Origin: Butyriboletus loyo
Lineage: Eukaryota; Basidiomycota; Agaricomycetes; Boletales; Boletaceae
Length of the DNA stretch: 64,000 nucleotides
Assembly (NCBI GenBank): GCA_038093515.1
Contig: JBBPSI010000067.1
Span: 56,057 to 120,056 of the forward strand
Reading direction: 5' to 3'
A program made the position numbers and the translations under genes. The notes beneath the pieces were generated by a model. That model had not been told where the DNA came from and ran no database searches. It worked only from the letters and a program-made list of their open reading frames with translations. Positions 33,061-47,000 of the stretch are shown piece by piece (position 1 is the first letter of the stretch; each line of letters begins with the position of its first letter).

Positions 33061-35097
33061 GGGATGCTGTTGCCCTTGCCGAACTTCAGGCTACAATGAT
33101 GATGGGTGACGCACCCCATTTCAGCCTTTATCATACACATCTCCACGAGCATATTTGCACATCATTGGACAGCTTAGCATGACACTTAGTCTAATATATC
33201 CCTTCAAGATAAATGCTTTTCATCCATCTTCAACACCACCGTCAGGATTGACACTGGACGTATCTTGGAACGATTTTATCTCTTCGGATACTCAGTTGAT
33301 GACCCCATTTCTTGATGACCCCATTTTGATGAACAGTTTGTGCCAGGCCATTCAGTCTTTGCTTATGCACTCTGCCTCCTTCTGTCCGTCCGTTTTCATC
33401 GTATTGAAGATCATGAAAGGTCCCCCATGGTATCTGGATCTATGATCTCGTCCAATCTTCTTCCTAGCGAGCTTGACTACGACGGTATCTTGCTGCGAGA
33501 GCTGTCCCTCATGTGAACGCCGAGTCACGCTGCACCCGGGTGGAGCCTAATTCATCCTGAGGGAACCATTCACACAAACGGTAGCGTCGAAGAGTAGATC
33601 TTGTGAATTCTTGGCTCGATACGGTTAGTCCTTGTTTGCATGACATCGGGCGAGATATTCCCAGAGTTATGTAGTCAGCGAGTCTACCGGTGTGAGTACC
33701 AGGTTGAACCTGCTTATCTCTTTTCTCCGCGCACCTGGAAGTTCGCTGAGTTGTTCAACAGATCTGGGAATCATGTCGGGTTTGGCATGATAACGGATAT
33801 CGGTGCCGGTGATGCATGATGCACCGCTCAGAGAGGCGTACCTTTTTCAATGATAATTTCCCGAATGTTGCTAGAAAGCGCTTACACCTCAAAGGCTCGG
33901 AGGTTGGACATAGAAACAATGAAAAATGTACTTACAATCGATGACATGCATACGGATCTGAGCGCTCCAGACCCAGGTGAACGAATCCGGCAATAGTGGT
34001 GGTGGGGGAAACTTGGTACCTCCGCGTCAGTAGCCAGGGCCATAGCCAACGACGACCAAAGTTCACCGCACCTGTGCAGGAATGGGTTATCGAGCTGACA
34101 GTTCACAGACCGCGCGTTGGGAATATATATAGTTGATATGCATTATGATGGAGCCTGAAAAGCCAGTAAGACCGAGTGAATCACTCTGTGAATCATGTGT
34201 GACTTAAATTTTCACACTGACGAGAACTCTCCCAAGGGCCAACACCATCATATGCTTTATGTAAAACGGAATCCCTGTGATAAAAAATAGCTGGGGATGT
34301 GCCTGTGACCTCCACCAACCCACCACAGCAGACATTAGACCAGAATCTTACACTTGCCGACTGGCTCTTGGTCTACACTTTGTTGATGCACACCCAGATG
34401 CTTGTAGAACATGTTAAGACGCCCTAATCTCCAATCAGTTAATCTTATCAAGATTAACTTGGATGGAGACGAGAACCCGGTGGAACAGTGGGTTATGAGC
34501 GGCCTTGTGCGAGCAGCTCGCTGAGAGGGCTGTATTATATATAGTATGGTGAGGACGAGGATTTGCTGCTGTCGAAGTAGCTGTGTCATTTCCGTCCACA
34601 CTTACGGAGACAGGAGTTCACCAGCATGAGGCAGATGACTTTGCATGAACACATTGGCATGCCTGCATCGGGATCTGGCGGGTCCCGACGTTAAGGATAT
34701 CAACTTTCTTCTAACGCCAAACTTTACTCGGAACCCACCAACTATTTTTTGCACGAATACTTCCGCGACTATCTTCATTTCCTCATGGGCACCTGACCCC
34801 TCTGACGGCCTGAACCATGCACACGATGCGGTCCGGGTTCCTGGACGTGCCTGCACTCGGGACTCGTCACCAAGGACCCGAATGCAATTCAAAAGTCTCA
34901 AACCAGCCTTGAACGAAACGACTCACGAGCATGCAATGTCAAAGCGTTCGCTTTGCAAGAAAAGGGTAGGCTAACAGCCGCGGTTTTTGAACACGGGACA
35001 ACCACGATGCATTCAATGACCACACATGTGCATGAACCACATGTGCGGTGGCCAGCGTAGCTGCGTACACTATAAATGGGTGAGCCTCTGGTTGGTT

Positions 35098-35590
35098 TCA
35101 AGGTTTATATATACCACCATTGCTGACTAAAACTTGATATTAAGATTGCCATCAGAAGACGAAACGGGGAGGCGCTACGAACCACCAAACAAGTATTCGC
35201 GCCGATAGTAGCAGGCCAGCCTCTCTTTTGCAAGTTCACTAGCCAAGCCTCGGGAAGCTCAGACGAACAAACCACGCACGCAGAGCACTCGCCCTGCGCA
35301 CAACGTTGCACCAACAATCACCCCGACTGTTCCCGCCTGCGTTCAATGCGATCTTCCGGCCGAGGGTGTTCGCAGACTGAAACCTAATGTTCTATGACAT
35401 CGCATCCATAGAATCTACTATGCTCCCGCGGACTTGGTGACTGTTTTATTTCTGTGGTCCCGCTTAGGCTCACAGGTCAAGAGTTCGGCAACTCATATGC
35501 ACGCCGATAACCTAGACAGTACTCAACATCTCTGGCATTTTGGCTGTGGAATTCTACCCATTTTTAACATGGCAGTAGTAGCTCCTTGAA
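35098..35590. repeat. Diverged direct repeat, copy A
   Basis: The stretch at about 35150-35200 (ATCAGAAGACGAAACGGGG then AGGCGCTACGAACCACCAA) matches copy B at about 36388-36440 with few changes, and the stretch at about 35425-35590 (including GTGGAATTCTACCCATTTT) matches copy B at about 37265-37440. The order is conserved, so a segment of about 0.5 kb was duplicated and copy B later enlarged by insertions. Confidence 0.55.
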
Positions 35591-36304
35591 TTGCTGCAAC
35601 ATGGCCTGCGTTTTGAATCCTTTACCACTTTATCTCGGCTTTGAATTAACTTGGAAAGGAAACTCCAAGTTCGTCGCAACTCACTCGCCGGCTAGCTACC
35701 CACGACAAGCTCTCGATATCTCACACAACTGATCACGCCGCCATTGAAACCTCGTGCATTACGTGAGTTTCTGCATCTTTCTCTCATCAATTGAATCCGT
35801 GTCCTGGCTACGGAATCCCGATAATTACCTGTTTATTTATCGATTCTCGTGTACTGGGCGAGGTGAACCCAGTGATGTATATTTAGATGGAAGTCATGTT
35901 CGCCTCTTCGAACTAAAATTATCTTCTTCCGAGGACTTGGTTTGTATCGGTGAGCGAAATTTTGTATATATATATATTTGGATCAAGGAAACGGACGGCT
36001 TTGCTTCGCCTCACGTTTCAGAGTTCGTTTTGCTGCGAGTCGTGTCGTCCCTACGATTATCAGCACTTACCATGGCCGGTCTGCGTCTTCCTTGTGTAAT
36101 CGGACTCTTGGCTTGTCCTATTTCTCTGTGTGCCTTGTTGTCCACTGGAAGTCCTGCTGGCTACGACACGTCTCGCTTGGGCCCGCAAAATGCACCCGGG
36201 TACGATTTAAATATCACCAGCATCCACTTGTGGATATTCCATGATGGCCTCGGAGTAGGTGAAAACTCGTAAGAACAATCGTTGAAGGGGTAGACTCACA
36301 GCCA

Positions 36305-37445
36305 CAGTTCAAGGCAAGACAACCCATATGGGTAGCTATATGAAATCATCAAAATGTTACTTGCCATAAAGTATAGTATTCCTTGCGATCAGAAGAGAAA
36401 ACGGCGAGGCGCTACGTACCGCCAAGCACTCGCATCAGCAGTAAGCAATTTGCAAGCTCAGTCAGGCCTAGAGAGGTTCAGACACAAGTACAGTCATTTG
36501 CAAAAGTTCGTGGAAATGCAAAAACCAATTCGACTACTAGACATGTCTAGGGCTGCCTCCGGGGTCCTTCCCGGCAGTTTCCGCAGGGCCTGGGTGAAAC
36601 GCGGTTCAGCTGCCCCAAAAGGGAAGGGCACGTGACCGTAAAACGGCTGGGTAAAATCGCGCCGGTAAACTCGGTTTTTGCATTTTCCACAAACTTTTGC
36701 AAATGGCTGTAAGCGAGGCTAGGTTTAGTCAAGGTTTGGGTCACCCTGAGTGTAGGGTTTATGCATTATGAGCATATCGACCGCACTTCGGATATACCAT
36801 GCCCGTAGTAGCCAGTAAACCAACCAAATAGGTGAGTCCTCGAATGATTCTTCTGGGTCATGGGTAAGCCTTTACTGATTTGTAGTGAAGATAGAGTGGT
36901 AAGATATTGTACAAGATGTTAGGGACTATGTAAGTCTGGATGATCGACTCGGACACGGGCGAAAGGAACACCGGTGGTGGCTCTAAACAGTACCACCTCA
37001 TCCTAGATGGCTTTGTAACATATCCTCGTTCCTCCGCCGTTGCCAAGCCTACACACAACGTTGAGCCACCCAAGGCTCGCTTAGGGTCGAAACACCGCAA
37101 CCATTGTCGGCGCGGTCCGCTTCCGATAGTTCTTGTTGACGCTAAATATGACCTTCCAGCTAACTCGGAAGTATTCGCAATCACACGAGCGGTCAGAAAT
37201 CCACTGGAAACCCAATGATCTAGCTCATCCGGCGTTATAAGCGAGCCTTACCCATACCTGTATTTCCACGGACTGGGTGACTTTTATACCTCTTACTCTG
37301 CTAGTACATGATGAGACTCGCGGGTCGGGTTTAGCCCCTCATCCGTATGCTGGTAACTCTGACAGTCACATAAGGTTCCCCCAAGGTCTGGCGTTTCAGC
37401 CGTGAAATTCTACCTATTTTCAACTGGCGGCGATGGCCCCGTCGT
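36305..37445. repeat. Diverged direct repeat, copy B with insertion
   Basis: Counterpart of 35098-35590. It is interrupted by a foldback element (36489-36711) and other sequence, so the two conserved patches are further apart than in copy A. Identity is moderate; estimated by eye only. Confidence 0.5.
36489..36711. mobile_element. Foldback/MITE-like element with ~38-bp inverted arms
   Basis: Left arm 36489-36526 (starting TACAGTCATTTGCAAAAG) and right arm 36673-36711 are reverse complements with two substitutions and one single-base gap. The 146-bp spacer has further internal complementarity (GGGCTGCC... and ...CTGCCCC). No protein. Target duplication was not clear. It could be a non-autonomous DNA transposon or a small-RNA hairpin. 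Confidence 0.55.
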
Positions 37446-38660
37446 CCGTCAATTACTATTCCTCGGTAAATCGTTAGTTGAATACACTGTCGAAGCGAGC
37501 CTGTGTTCGAAAGGCGGTCCTTGTTCCAAGAAAACACGTGAGCCGATATCCAACACCAACTCACCAAGGACTGATACAATTCGACTTACGCATTTGCTCT
37601 GTACGCCGTCAACACAACCCCATCAACAGCGGTGGGTGCGATCGCAGTTATTGCATGTGTCTGAATCGATCCGTAGCTAGCCGCGCCCCACGGCAACAAT
37701 TTTCGAGCAAACACGACCCCCGATTTCACCCGTCTTTAGCATCTCGGCAAACTTGATTCCGATAGCAAGTCAGCAGTTAGTTTTTGCACTATATTATAAG
37801 TATTAAACGGGTACTCGGAATGGCCCGTTTCGAGTCGGTCGTAACGGAAAGTTGCAATGCCAGCAGCGGGTCCGGAGGGTGAAGGTGGTCAGTCAAACAG
37901 AATGACGAACAAAGCGAATGCACCTCGAATCATGGTCAAGCCCGTGGATCAACAGTTGGCACTTTGGTAATTATCCCAACAGAGATTGACCAGGGGTGCA
38001 TTTTCGCAGGTGACTAGACATGCATATGGAGACTGTGCCTCCTGGTACAAACTATACCTGCGTTCATCCAGCCGCACGGACCTTTGAGACATACAATGCT
38101 TCAAACACGGGGTAAGCAGGTCTTATTCTGTTTGCAAGTGTGGAGAGCCAAGGATGGGACGATCAAATAAGACATACGATCGGCCTGCATTACTCTGCGC
38201 CAGACTCATTCCAGTATATGATCCAGTTTGCAGAGATGATGTTCTCTTCCTGAGAACCCCTTCTCAGAGCACCCTCGTAAGATATCCTCCTGTTTCTCAG
38301 TCCTCGATCGAACATCTGCTTGACTTGGACTAAGAGGATTAACTTGCAGTCTCGCTTGTCCGCCGTGGACATCGGTAACCCACGCGTTTTCCCGGATCCA
38401 TGGCAAGTTGTTCAGGCCATCCGATCTCTTTACTTTTTCTGCGGTCAGAGTTGTCAATGTGCGGCTTGTATGAACGCCAATGTATGCTTCTTCAAGGGAA
38501 ATTAAGCAACGGATGCTGAGAATATCTCATATTGTGAGGCTCGCGTTTCACTGGCTCATGGTATGTCTAGGAATACATTGAGAAATACATGTAGTGAGCA
38601 ACGCCAAAGTGGATACACAGATCTATATAGTATAGTGCCCCTTACTAGTACCATCACTAT

Positions 38661-40462
38661 CTATATACGCAACCGTTTCTTGACTGGTGTATCCATCCCT
38701 ACTTCCTCACCCAGGTCGGAGAGACCCATACTTGATGACGAACCACTCGCCGACCGCTTCCTCGCTCCTAAGAGGAGGACGTCAGGTGAGGAATTCGGTA
38801 ACCACAGTTCCTCGTCCTCATCCGTGACTCCAGGCAAGTCATCGCCATCAGTATCTCCTAGGTTGTAGCCAGTGCCATCCTCGTCCTCCACGTGTGCCTC
38901 GAGATCGGGACTGAAAGCCCGACTTTGACTTTGACTCGAGGCCTGTCTGTAGTTTCTCGAGTCCCCTCTGACCTTGGGTTTCGTAGGCGTCGCGGCGACG
39001 AGCGTCACCCCTTTCGGTTGCTTGTCTTCCTTCTTTGTTTTGCTCTTCATCCTGGTTGGCACTTTCGTACCCGAGCCTTCGGGTTGACTCGCTTGTGATT
39101 GTTGTGTGTGAGGTTTGAACACACGCGACATGCTGACTTCGCGACTGAGAGCCCGTTTGAGAGACGATGACGTCCCGGAGGTAGAGTTCGAGCGCCTTGC
39201 AGTGGCATCTTGTGCGAGCGAGACGGACAAGGACCGTGAACGAGATCGCGTATCGGACGTGGTGGTATGAGAAAGGACGGAGGAGAAGCGCTGGACGGGT
39301 TTTGGGTTGGGTTTACCCTTGGACTGGGAGGCGGAGGTGGTGGTGGAGGATCGGACGAGTTCACGTTTAGGACGTGGATGCGCGGAAGTGGTTGCTTGAG
39401 ATCTGGGACTTGATCGTGCGTCGGGGTCCTCGCCCTCGTCTGAAAAGGGCGAATGAGGGAATAGCTTACGGCGCAACAGTGCGCACATGTCGGGAAGCGT
39501 TGATTTGAATCTATGGTGAATAGAGGACTCGGTAAACACCAAGATTTATGTTCCAGGTGGATACACTCACTGGCGCTCGACGACATTTTCGCAGAATGTT
39601 TGCATCCAATCGCGTTCGTCTTTATCCGGCCGTTTATCCAAGTCGTTCATATTTACGACAAGCTGCCACGTGCAGAGCTTGTCCATGAAGGACTCTAATC
39701 GATCCTGTGCGGACGGAATAATGACTTTTGCTCGTTCTTTCCGTCGTCTCTTCTTGGCCGAGGGAACCACGTCGTTGGCAGGTATCGTCACTGGGGGTAG
39801 CGGGGTGCAAGGTCCAGGCAAGGAAAGTTTGAGGAGATAAAGTTGAATCTGAATCTGTACCCTGTGTACGTATCGTCAAGAAGAAAAAAGCATCCACACG
39901 ATGACATCGACACCCACTCTCGTCTCTCAAGTCTTTCAAGCCACATATTCCGTGACCTTTCCTCGAACATGATCGCATCTTCGCTGTTGACATTCGTACT
40001 GCCTTCTCCGACCTCACCCATCTCGTAGCCAAGCGCATACCACATCATGGATTCTTCTATTTCACCTTCTCCGCCGTCTTGCGCGAGAATCTGAGGGAGC
40101 TCTGTGTGGTATTTGGTGACAACGGAACGAACTGAGAGGAGTAGCGGATCCAACAGTGCATGGAGCGGGTGGGGAGAGTCTGGTGAGCGTGGTGACGCGT
40201 TTTGGACGCGGTGCAGGGACGGGATAAGCAGGTTCATAGGCATGATCGACTGTGACTGGTTAAATATCTCGACGACACGCCCAAACGACGATCGTACCTC
40301 TGGGAGCCAGAGGAATTGGAGATACGTTCGAACGACGAACTGGTCTGTGGTTTCCAAGTGAAGATCGGTGAATGGGTAATCTCGAGCGATTGTCTTTTCT
40401 TGTGTCGTCGTCCATCTTGTGTTAGAGCTTGTGAGCAACGTTAGAGGTTGGACCAAAGTCAT
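38661..40462 (-). CDS. SLD3: SLD3-like DNA replication regulator
   Basis: Sld3 (Treslin/TICRR counterpart) links CDK activity to Cdc45 loading at replication origins. Evidence: fungal Sld3 signature LYLLKLSLPGP, KKRRRKERAKVIIPSAQDRL then ESFMDKLCTWQLV, DKDERDWMQTFCENVVERQF, LPDMCALLRRKLFPHSPFSD, and near the end SRSLSVSLAQ, LKRALSREVSMSRVFK and LVAATPTKPK. The C-terminal half is Ser/Thr/Arg-rich with several SP/TP sites, fitting CDK regulation. Exon 1 is 39914-40462; the 39855-39913 intron joins RREW to IQIQLYLL in frame. Start 40462 (MTLVQPLTL) is preferred; an in-frame Met exists at 40540. It ends PVKKRLRI*. Confidence 0.78.
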
Positions 40463-40580
40463 CGTCGACGTGTCGATTGGTAAGTAGTTTACATACAACT
40501 TGGAATTCCTTCTAATGGTAATACGACCCAATAAATACATCCATATTTATCACGTCGTTAAAATGCTGTGGGTGCAGCCA

Positions 40581-41953
40581 CTACGCTCCTCCTAGCAACC
40601 CGAGCGTGGTTCCGGAGACTCTGCCAGCCCGCTCAAGACTTTCGTCCTGCAGCGTGTAAGCGGGCTTATAGCGTACAGACTGTAGTGGCGGGTTCGCGCG
40701 ACCGTTGCCATTGACGAGCTTGCATTCCGCTACACACAGGGTGAAAGGATCATGAGAGATGACACGAAAAGAACCAAGGGTACCATCGCAGGAAGTGTCC
40801 AACAAGTCGGCCGATTCCATGTGGGGCTCAGCCGTGCATGTACTCTCCGGGTCACTGACGATGACTGTGAGGTCTTCAAAATGACCCTCCTCTACTGCGT
40901 GCTTGGATTGAGGTGGAGCGGACGTCTCGACCGTGCACATGGCGTTTGGCGCGTTGGCAACAACCGTGACAGAAGATGGGAAAAAATTCAACGATGCCTC
41001 ATCTTCGACACGGAGCGCGGGATTCGGAAACGTGTTATATACTGAACCGAGAGATGTGTATCTATTCTCTCTTCTCAAAGAAGAATCTCTGTGAATGCAA
41101 GGGTGCTTACCCTTGATCATACAACGAGCAGTAAGGGACGCTCAGTCGCTTCAGGAATGTCCACACATCGGAGTAAGACCAGTTGATGATAGGATTGATA
41201 CGTTCGAATGAGGGCCAGCCGGCATCCGTCTTATTTTTGTACGTGAGTGTGGCTACCAAATGTTACTTCATGTCTCATCCTGCAGAGGAGAAGAACTCAC
41301 CACCGTGTGGGTCTGATCTTCTTGTTCCAACTAATATAGCTTCGATTTGTTGATATTTCTCCTTGTAACGATGTAAAGCCCGCCGCATCCCTTCACCACC
41401 TCGAGCCTCCCCGACAGGCCTTGAGAAACCAACATGGTCTTCGCTGTGTTTGCGTGCATCGGGTGTTGCCACGCCCGGGGTAACACTTTCGATTGGCAGC
41501 GGAACATCTGATTCGGGGGAGCATGTAAAGAGATCAAGGTCGTATGTTCTAGCCGACTCCTGGATGAACTGTTCTAGTTCTGGAAATGACGAAGGAACGG
41601 GGATATAGACGGCTGGGATTGGTTTGGTACTCAGAGGGGTCCGGCAAGCGAACGCCGCGGCATAGAGATGAAGGAGGACAGTGCCTGTGAACATTAGCAG
41701 AGCCCAGACAAAGAGAACTGTTCCACGCACAGTCCTTGCCTCCATTGAAGCTGATCGATACCCTCTCCGATCTGAAAACGAGACACCATTTGCATCATGG
41801 ACGTGGCCCAAGTCAGAATAGCACGCACGCATATGTATCCAGAGCATTCTCAATGACATCCAAAGCTTCCTTGACACGTTCGCCGATTGGTTCGCTCGAC
41901 GCTGCGAGGTTGTAGACCTGGGTTGATATCGCCTGTCTGTCCTGGACAGCCAT
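40581..41953 (-). CDS. FAD1: FAD synthase (FMN adenylyltransferase, PAPS-reductase fold)
   Basis: Makes FAD from FMN and ATP in the cytosol. The PP-loop motif [20 protein letters not shown] is assembled across an intron with donor GTGCGT. Further family motifs: [87 protein letters not shown] and FPNPAL. Start at 41953 ([10 protein letters not shown]); in-frame upstream Mets are possible but give non-family sequence. The C-terminal region after FPNPALR is longer than in yeast Fad1 and carries a Cys/Glu-rich stretch plus [16 protein letters not shown], which matches the family end. About 119 bp separate it from SLD3, same strand. Confidence 0.87.
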
Positions 41954-42155
41954 GTAGGTTGGGCAAGGAATTAGTTGGTCAATTGATTTCTGGGATGTTG
42001 GTCGCACGCTATGGCTGAGGGAGAGCGCGAACTTCAATGCAGCCAGGCAATACGTAGTGGTGGGAATGACCTGATCTAATATGCAACCGTGCTCACTTTG
42101 GGCGGCGATCTGCGGCCCGCCGCCTACTAGATCACTGGCAGACCTCGGATACCGT

Positions 42156-43043
42156 TCATGGTGTAAATTTTTGAAGTGTAGTATTCGAGCTTTCTGCGTT
42201 CGAATGTTCACAAAAATTGTCCATTGCATGCAGTCCAAGAAATACAACAGCAAGTACTAGTACAAGTGATTGCGACCAGGGGAATTTCCCGAACAACTCG
42301 AACCCAAAGCCCACCCATTTGCAGAACCTGTTGCAGTTGTGCTCTTTCTCAAATAGCTACACTCCAACCTCTAAGTTTCTTTTGCTGAACAAGTCTTTGC
42401 CTTTGCCCACCGAACTGTGTTAGCACGTGCATGTCAGCAAACAACGAAGTAACGAAATTGCAACTTACAGATGGGTCAGGATTTGCGGATCAGTCAACAA
42501 TGTTGTACTGCCTTCTTGCGACCAGATTTGGGATACCTTGATAGTCAGCCAATCCACATGTTTTGACATACTGGACGTGCTGAGTGAACGAAAGGAACTG
42601 TCCAATGTCGTAGCCAGGTTCACCTGCAAGGAGAGGGTCTGGATTCCCCATTGTGAGTACATTTGATGAAATCACCATCATTGGGACGGTCAATCTCTTC
42701 CACAATGTATGTGCTGTCCTGGGTGGTGTGATGCAATCCGAGAATACGCCATCATAACGCCAACCTCCACTGGCACGAACCGCAAGCGAGGAATGTCAAA
42801 ATGGGGTGGCTCCATAGCACAATCAATGAAATTGTATACTGTCACGTTCATGAGGGCCTTGGCCCAGTACAGGTTGTTGGCTTCACGGAAAAGCTTTTCG
42901 AGCTCTTGCGCAATTGAAAAACGTGTGAATGGGGGTAAGGTAGATTCACCTGGTTGTTTGACATAGTGGTGCTTTACGACGACATTCTGGCGAGGTTGAG
43001 ATCCAAGAGAAGGCCTGTGAATGTGACGGAGTAAGCAGTGCAA
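42156..43043 (-). pseudogene. Fungal alpha-type protein kinase domain, degenerate
   Basis: The fungal-expanded alpha-kinase domain is recognisable: VVVKHHYVKQPGE, ELEKLFREANNLYWAKALM, PPHFDIPRLRFVPVEVGVMM, FIKCTHNGES, EPGYDIGQFLSFTQHVQYVK, DYQG then STTLLTDPQILTH, GKGKDLF, and the zinc-binding end FEKEHNCNRFCKWVGF. It is broken: a frame change near 42640-42656 between the HNG and GEPGYD segments, a remnant of about 29 nt at 42505-42537 where related genes have a full intron after DYQG, and an in-frame TAG at 42357-42359 just before LFEKEH. No convincing start was found, and its upstream part runs into the promoter of GDP-L-fucose synthase. One or two of these defects could be unusual splicing, but all three together indicate a pseudogene. 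Confidence 0.65.
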
Positions 43044-43136
43044 TACAATATACTGAAAGGCACAACGAGTCTCCGAGGTCCTCCGGTGATCTTCGGCCCA
43101 ACTCTTACCGCGTTGGGCAGTAGATCACCGCTCCAA

Positions 43137-43144
43137 TATAAATA
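43137..43144 (+). promoter_or_regulatory. TATA box of GDP-L-fucose synthase gene
   Basis: TATAAATA 82-89 nt upstream of the ATG at 43226. It lies within sequence that would encode the N-terminal part of the alpha-kinase pseudogene on the opposite strand. Confidence 0.5.
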
Positions 43145-43189
43145 GTAACCAGACCAGCTCTGATCTTTTTCATTGATATCCATCACTAG

Positions 43190-44651
<1,462 letters not shown>

Positions 44652-45004
44652 CCAGCCACAGATCTATGTATTATACTTTCCGAGAAGTTCTGACCTAGAT
44701 CTGTGCGCCTAGTGGCCGATTGGATGGGGGCAACACGCGATCGAATTCACCAAGCAAAGCAGTTCTGATGATAAACATCACCGCACATTTTTAATGGAAG
44801 TTTGTCATGTTGAAGCAATCTTCAACCATCCCGGTAGTGAAAGAAGTCACAGCGACAAGATATTTGTCTTCGGCTCGTAAACTAGACTGTGATGAGCCCA
44901 TGGGTTCATTACAAGGTCCTCTGGAAAAAACGTTTTGCAGCCCAGCATGCACAATTCTTTCAACGACTCTAAACTCTTCCGAGTGACATATTTGGGACGG
45001 ACAT

Positions 45005-46548
45005 TTAGTTTTGATCCTCAATCAGACTTCGGGAAGCTTGGAGATCGGTTGTAACCATCTCATGGACAAGCTGGTCAAAGGTCACTTTGCGGGTCCAACC
45101 AAGGACGCGCTCCGCTTTTTCGGGATTTCCGAGGAGAAGGCTGTATTGAAGCATGCGTCAGCAAACAAAACGGAACGATAAATCAACTGGAAACGTACTC
45201 TACTTCGGCAGGACGAAAGTACTGAGAGTCCACCTTGACGAGAACTCCGTTGGTCTTGACGTCGTAGCCTTCCTCTTCCACGCCACTGTTACGCCATCTA
45301 TGACACGTGTACCGATTATTGGCAACAATCACTTTTATGGAGCGTTGCACATACTTGATCGTGATACCTACAACAGCAAACGCTTTCTCGACATACTCAC
45401 GCACTGGGTGAGTTTCACCGGTAGCAAGGACAAAGTCATGAGCTTCAGACTGCTGGAGAATGCGCCACATTCCCTCAACATAGTCCTTGGCTAAAATAGA
45501 GCACATATACTCAGAAATCAACCATTTGGGGCAATCGTGACAGACCCACCATGACCCCAATCACGTTGCGCGTCGAGGTTACCGAGATAGAGGCAGTGTT
45601 GCTTGCCCAAGTGGATGTCAGCCACAGCTCTGCTAATCTTGCGCGTGACGAACGTCCTGCCGCGTCTCGGACTTTCGTGGTTGAACAGGATACCGTTGCA
45701 GGCATACATCCCATACGCTTCGCGATAGTTGACTGTAATCCAGTAGGCGTACAACTTGGCAACTCCGTACGGGCTACGTGGGTAGAACGGCGTTGTCTCG
45801 CTCTGGGGCGTTTCGACGACCTTGCCATACAGTTCAGAGGTAGAAGCTTGGTAGAACCGCACGTGTTTCTCGAGTCCGACGGTACGGACGGCATCGAGAA
45901 GACGGAGGGTGCCCACGCCATCGACATCGGCTGTATACTCGGCCATCTCGAACGAGACCTTGACGTGAGACTGAGCGCCAAGGTTGTAGATCTCGGTAGG
46001 GAGCACTTGAGCGAGGATGTACACGAGATTGGTGCTGTCGGAGAGATCGCCGTAATGCAATTTGAACTTGTTGGGACCTTGTCAAGAATTGGTAAGGGGG
46101 GTCGGGGGGTTAGAGATGGGCGGCGCTCACGTTCGTGCTGATCCGCATACAGATGTTGGAGACGATTGGTGTTGAAGCTAGAGGAACGACGGATGATTCC
46201 GTGCACCTCGTATCCCTTTTCAAGGAGCAGTTCGGTACTGTGGTACAAGGTCGATGCATGATCGCGACTTTGGGGCGAAGCAACTCACAGGTAAGAACCG
46301 TCCTGGCCGGTGACACCTGCGTTGAATACAATGAATAAAGGCTCGACGGGAATCGTACGATGTGGGATTTGGATGACGAAATGAGCAGGCCACGCGCCAA
46401 TCGACATCGCGGCCATATCGAGCCCGTGCCGATGCCCACACGAGTGGATTGATGAAGAAGACGTACCACTAATCAAAGCGACTTTTCTTTTCCTATACTC
46501 CTCTGGAGAGGGAAGAGTGAGCTTGATCAACGGAGAGGGAGTCGCCAT
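45005..46548 (-). CDS. GMD: GDP-mannose 4,6-dehydratase
   Basis: First enzyme of the GDP-L-fucose pathway (GDP-D-mannose to GDP-4-keto-6-deoxy-D-mannose, NADP-dependent). Motifs: [10 protein letters not shown] joined by an intron to [178 protein letters not shown] end with [15 protein letters not shown]. The active-site Ser/Thr-Glu and YxxxK are present. Start 46548, stop 45005-45007 (after SLIEDQN). Introns interrupt the NADP-binding glycine motif. About 353 bp separate it from GDP-L-fucose synthase. Confidence 0.93.
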
Positions 46549-46845
46549 GGTTGGAGTGTCGTGCTTGGAGACAGAAGCTGAAGATGGAACTTGTTACAGA
46601 TCGTGAGTGTGATAATCAGAGAGTGCTGGTCGCAGTACTCGCCTCGCGTCGATTGGTCAAAGTAATACGATGATAAGAGCTCCACACGCAATTTGAGGGT
46701 GTCACTGTCAGTGTTACGTCTCTCTTGACGTCCCTGTTCGAAGCAATCGGCTAGATGTGTGTGAATATGATTTGTTGTGGGGGTGGAACGATAAAGTATT
46801 AAAACAGTTTTGGACCAGAAAAAGATGAGCCGTTATGTATCCAGT

Positions 46846-46916
46846 ACCGCCGATGGGGCTCGAACCCACAACCTTTGCCTTAGGAAGGCAACGCACTACC
46901 ATTGTGCTACGACGGC
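46846..46916 (-). tRNA. tRNA-Arg(CCT)
   Basis: 71-nt cloverleaf without intron. Acceptor stem GCCGTCG pairs with CGGCGGT (two G-U pairs); D stem GCAC/GTGC; anticodon stem TTGCC/GGCAA around loop TTCCTAA, anticodon CCT; T arm GTGGG-TTCGAGC-CCCAT. It reads AGG codons. Located between GMD and BPL1. Confidence 0.93.
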
Positions 46917-47000
46917 TCGTGATGGGTGTGTCGGCGAACCTACATGGCAACGGCGATCTCGCGCCAAGGGTTTATCGATCCTTGACTTGCTCGTAATATC

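Larger units (their letters stand above)
33061..38660. other. 5.6-kb gene-poor block with repeat remnants
   Basis: No confident gene. The longest frame, 35754-36272 (+, 172 codons), has no recognisable domain; an internal Met at 36071 is followed by a hydrophobic stretch (LPCVIGLLACPISLCALLS) and could be a chance signal-like sequence. The block contains two diverged copies of a roughly 1-kb segment and a foldback element (listed separately). An isolated TATAAAT at about 35080 has no gene after it. The composition is consistent with an old transposon island. Confidence 0.5.

Noticed and set aside
35075..35090. TATAAAT box
   Set aside because: No coding sequence of any support follows it.
35754..36272. 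172-codon open frame with a signal-like stretch from 36071
   Set aside because: No recognisable domain, AT-rich codons unlike the neighbouring genes, and located in a repeat-rich block. Not called as a gene.
41331..41537. Short minus-strand frame inside the FAD synthase gene
   Set aside because: Alternative frame of the real exon that contains the [11 protein letters not shown] segment.
45551..46141. 196-codon plus-strand frame
   Set aside because: Antisense of the conserved GMD exon; the minus-strand protein has all family motifs.
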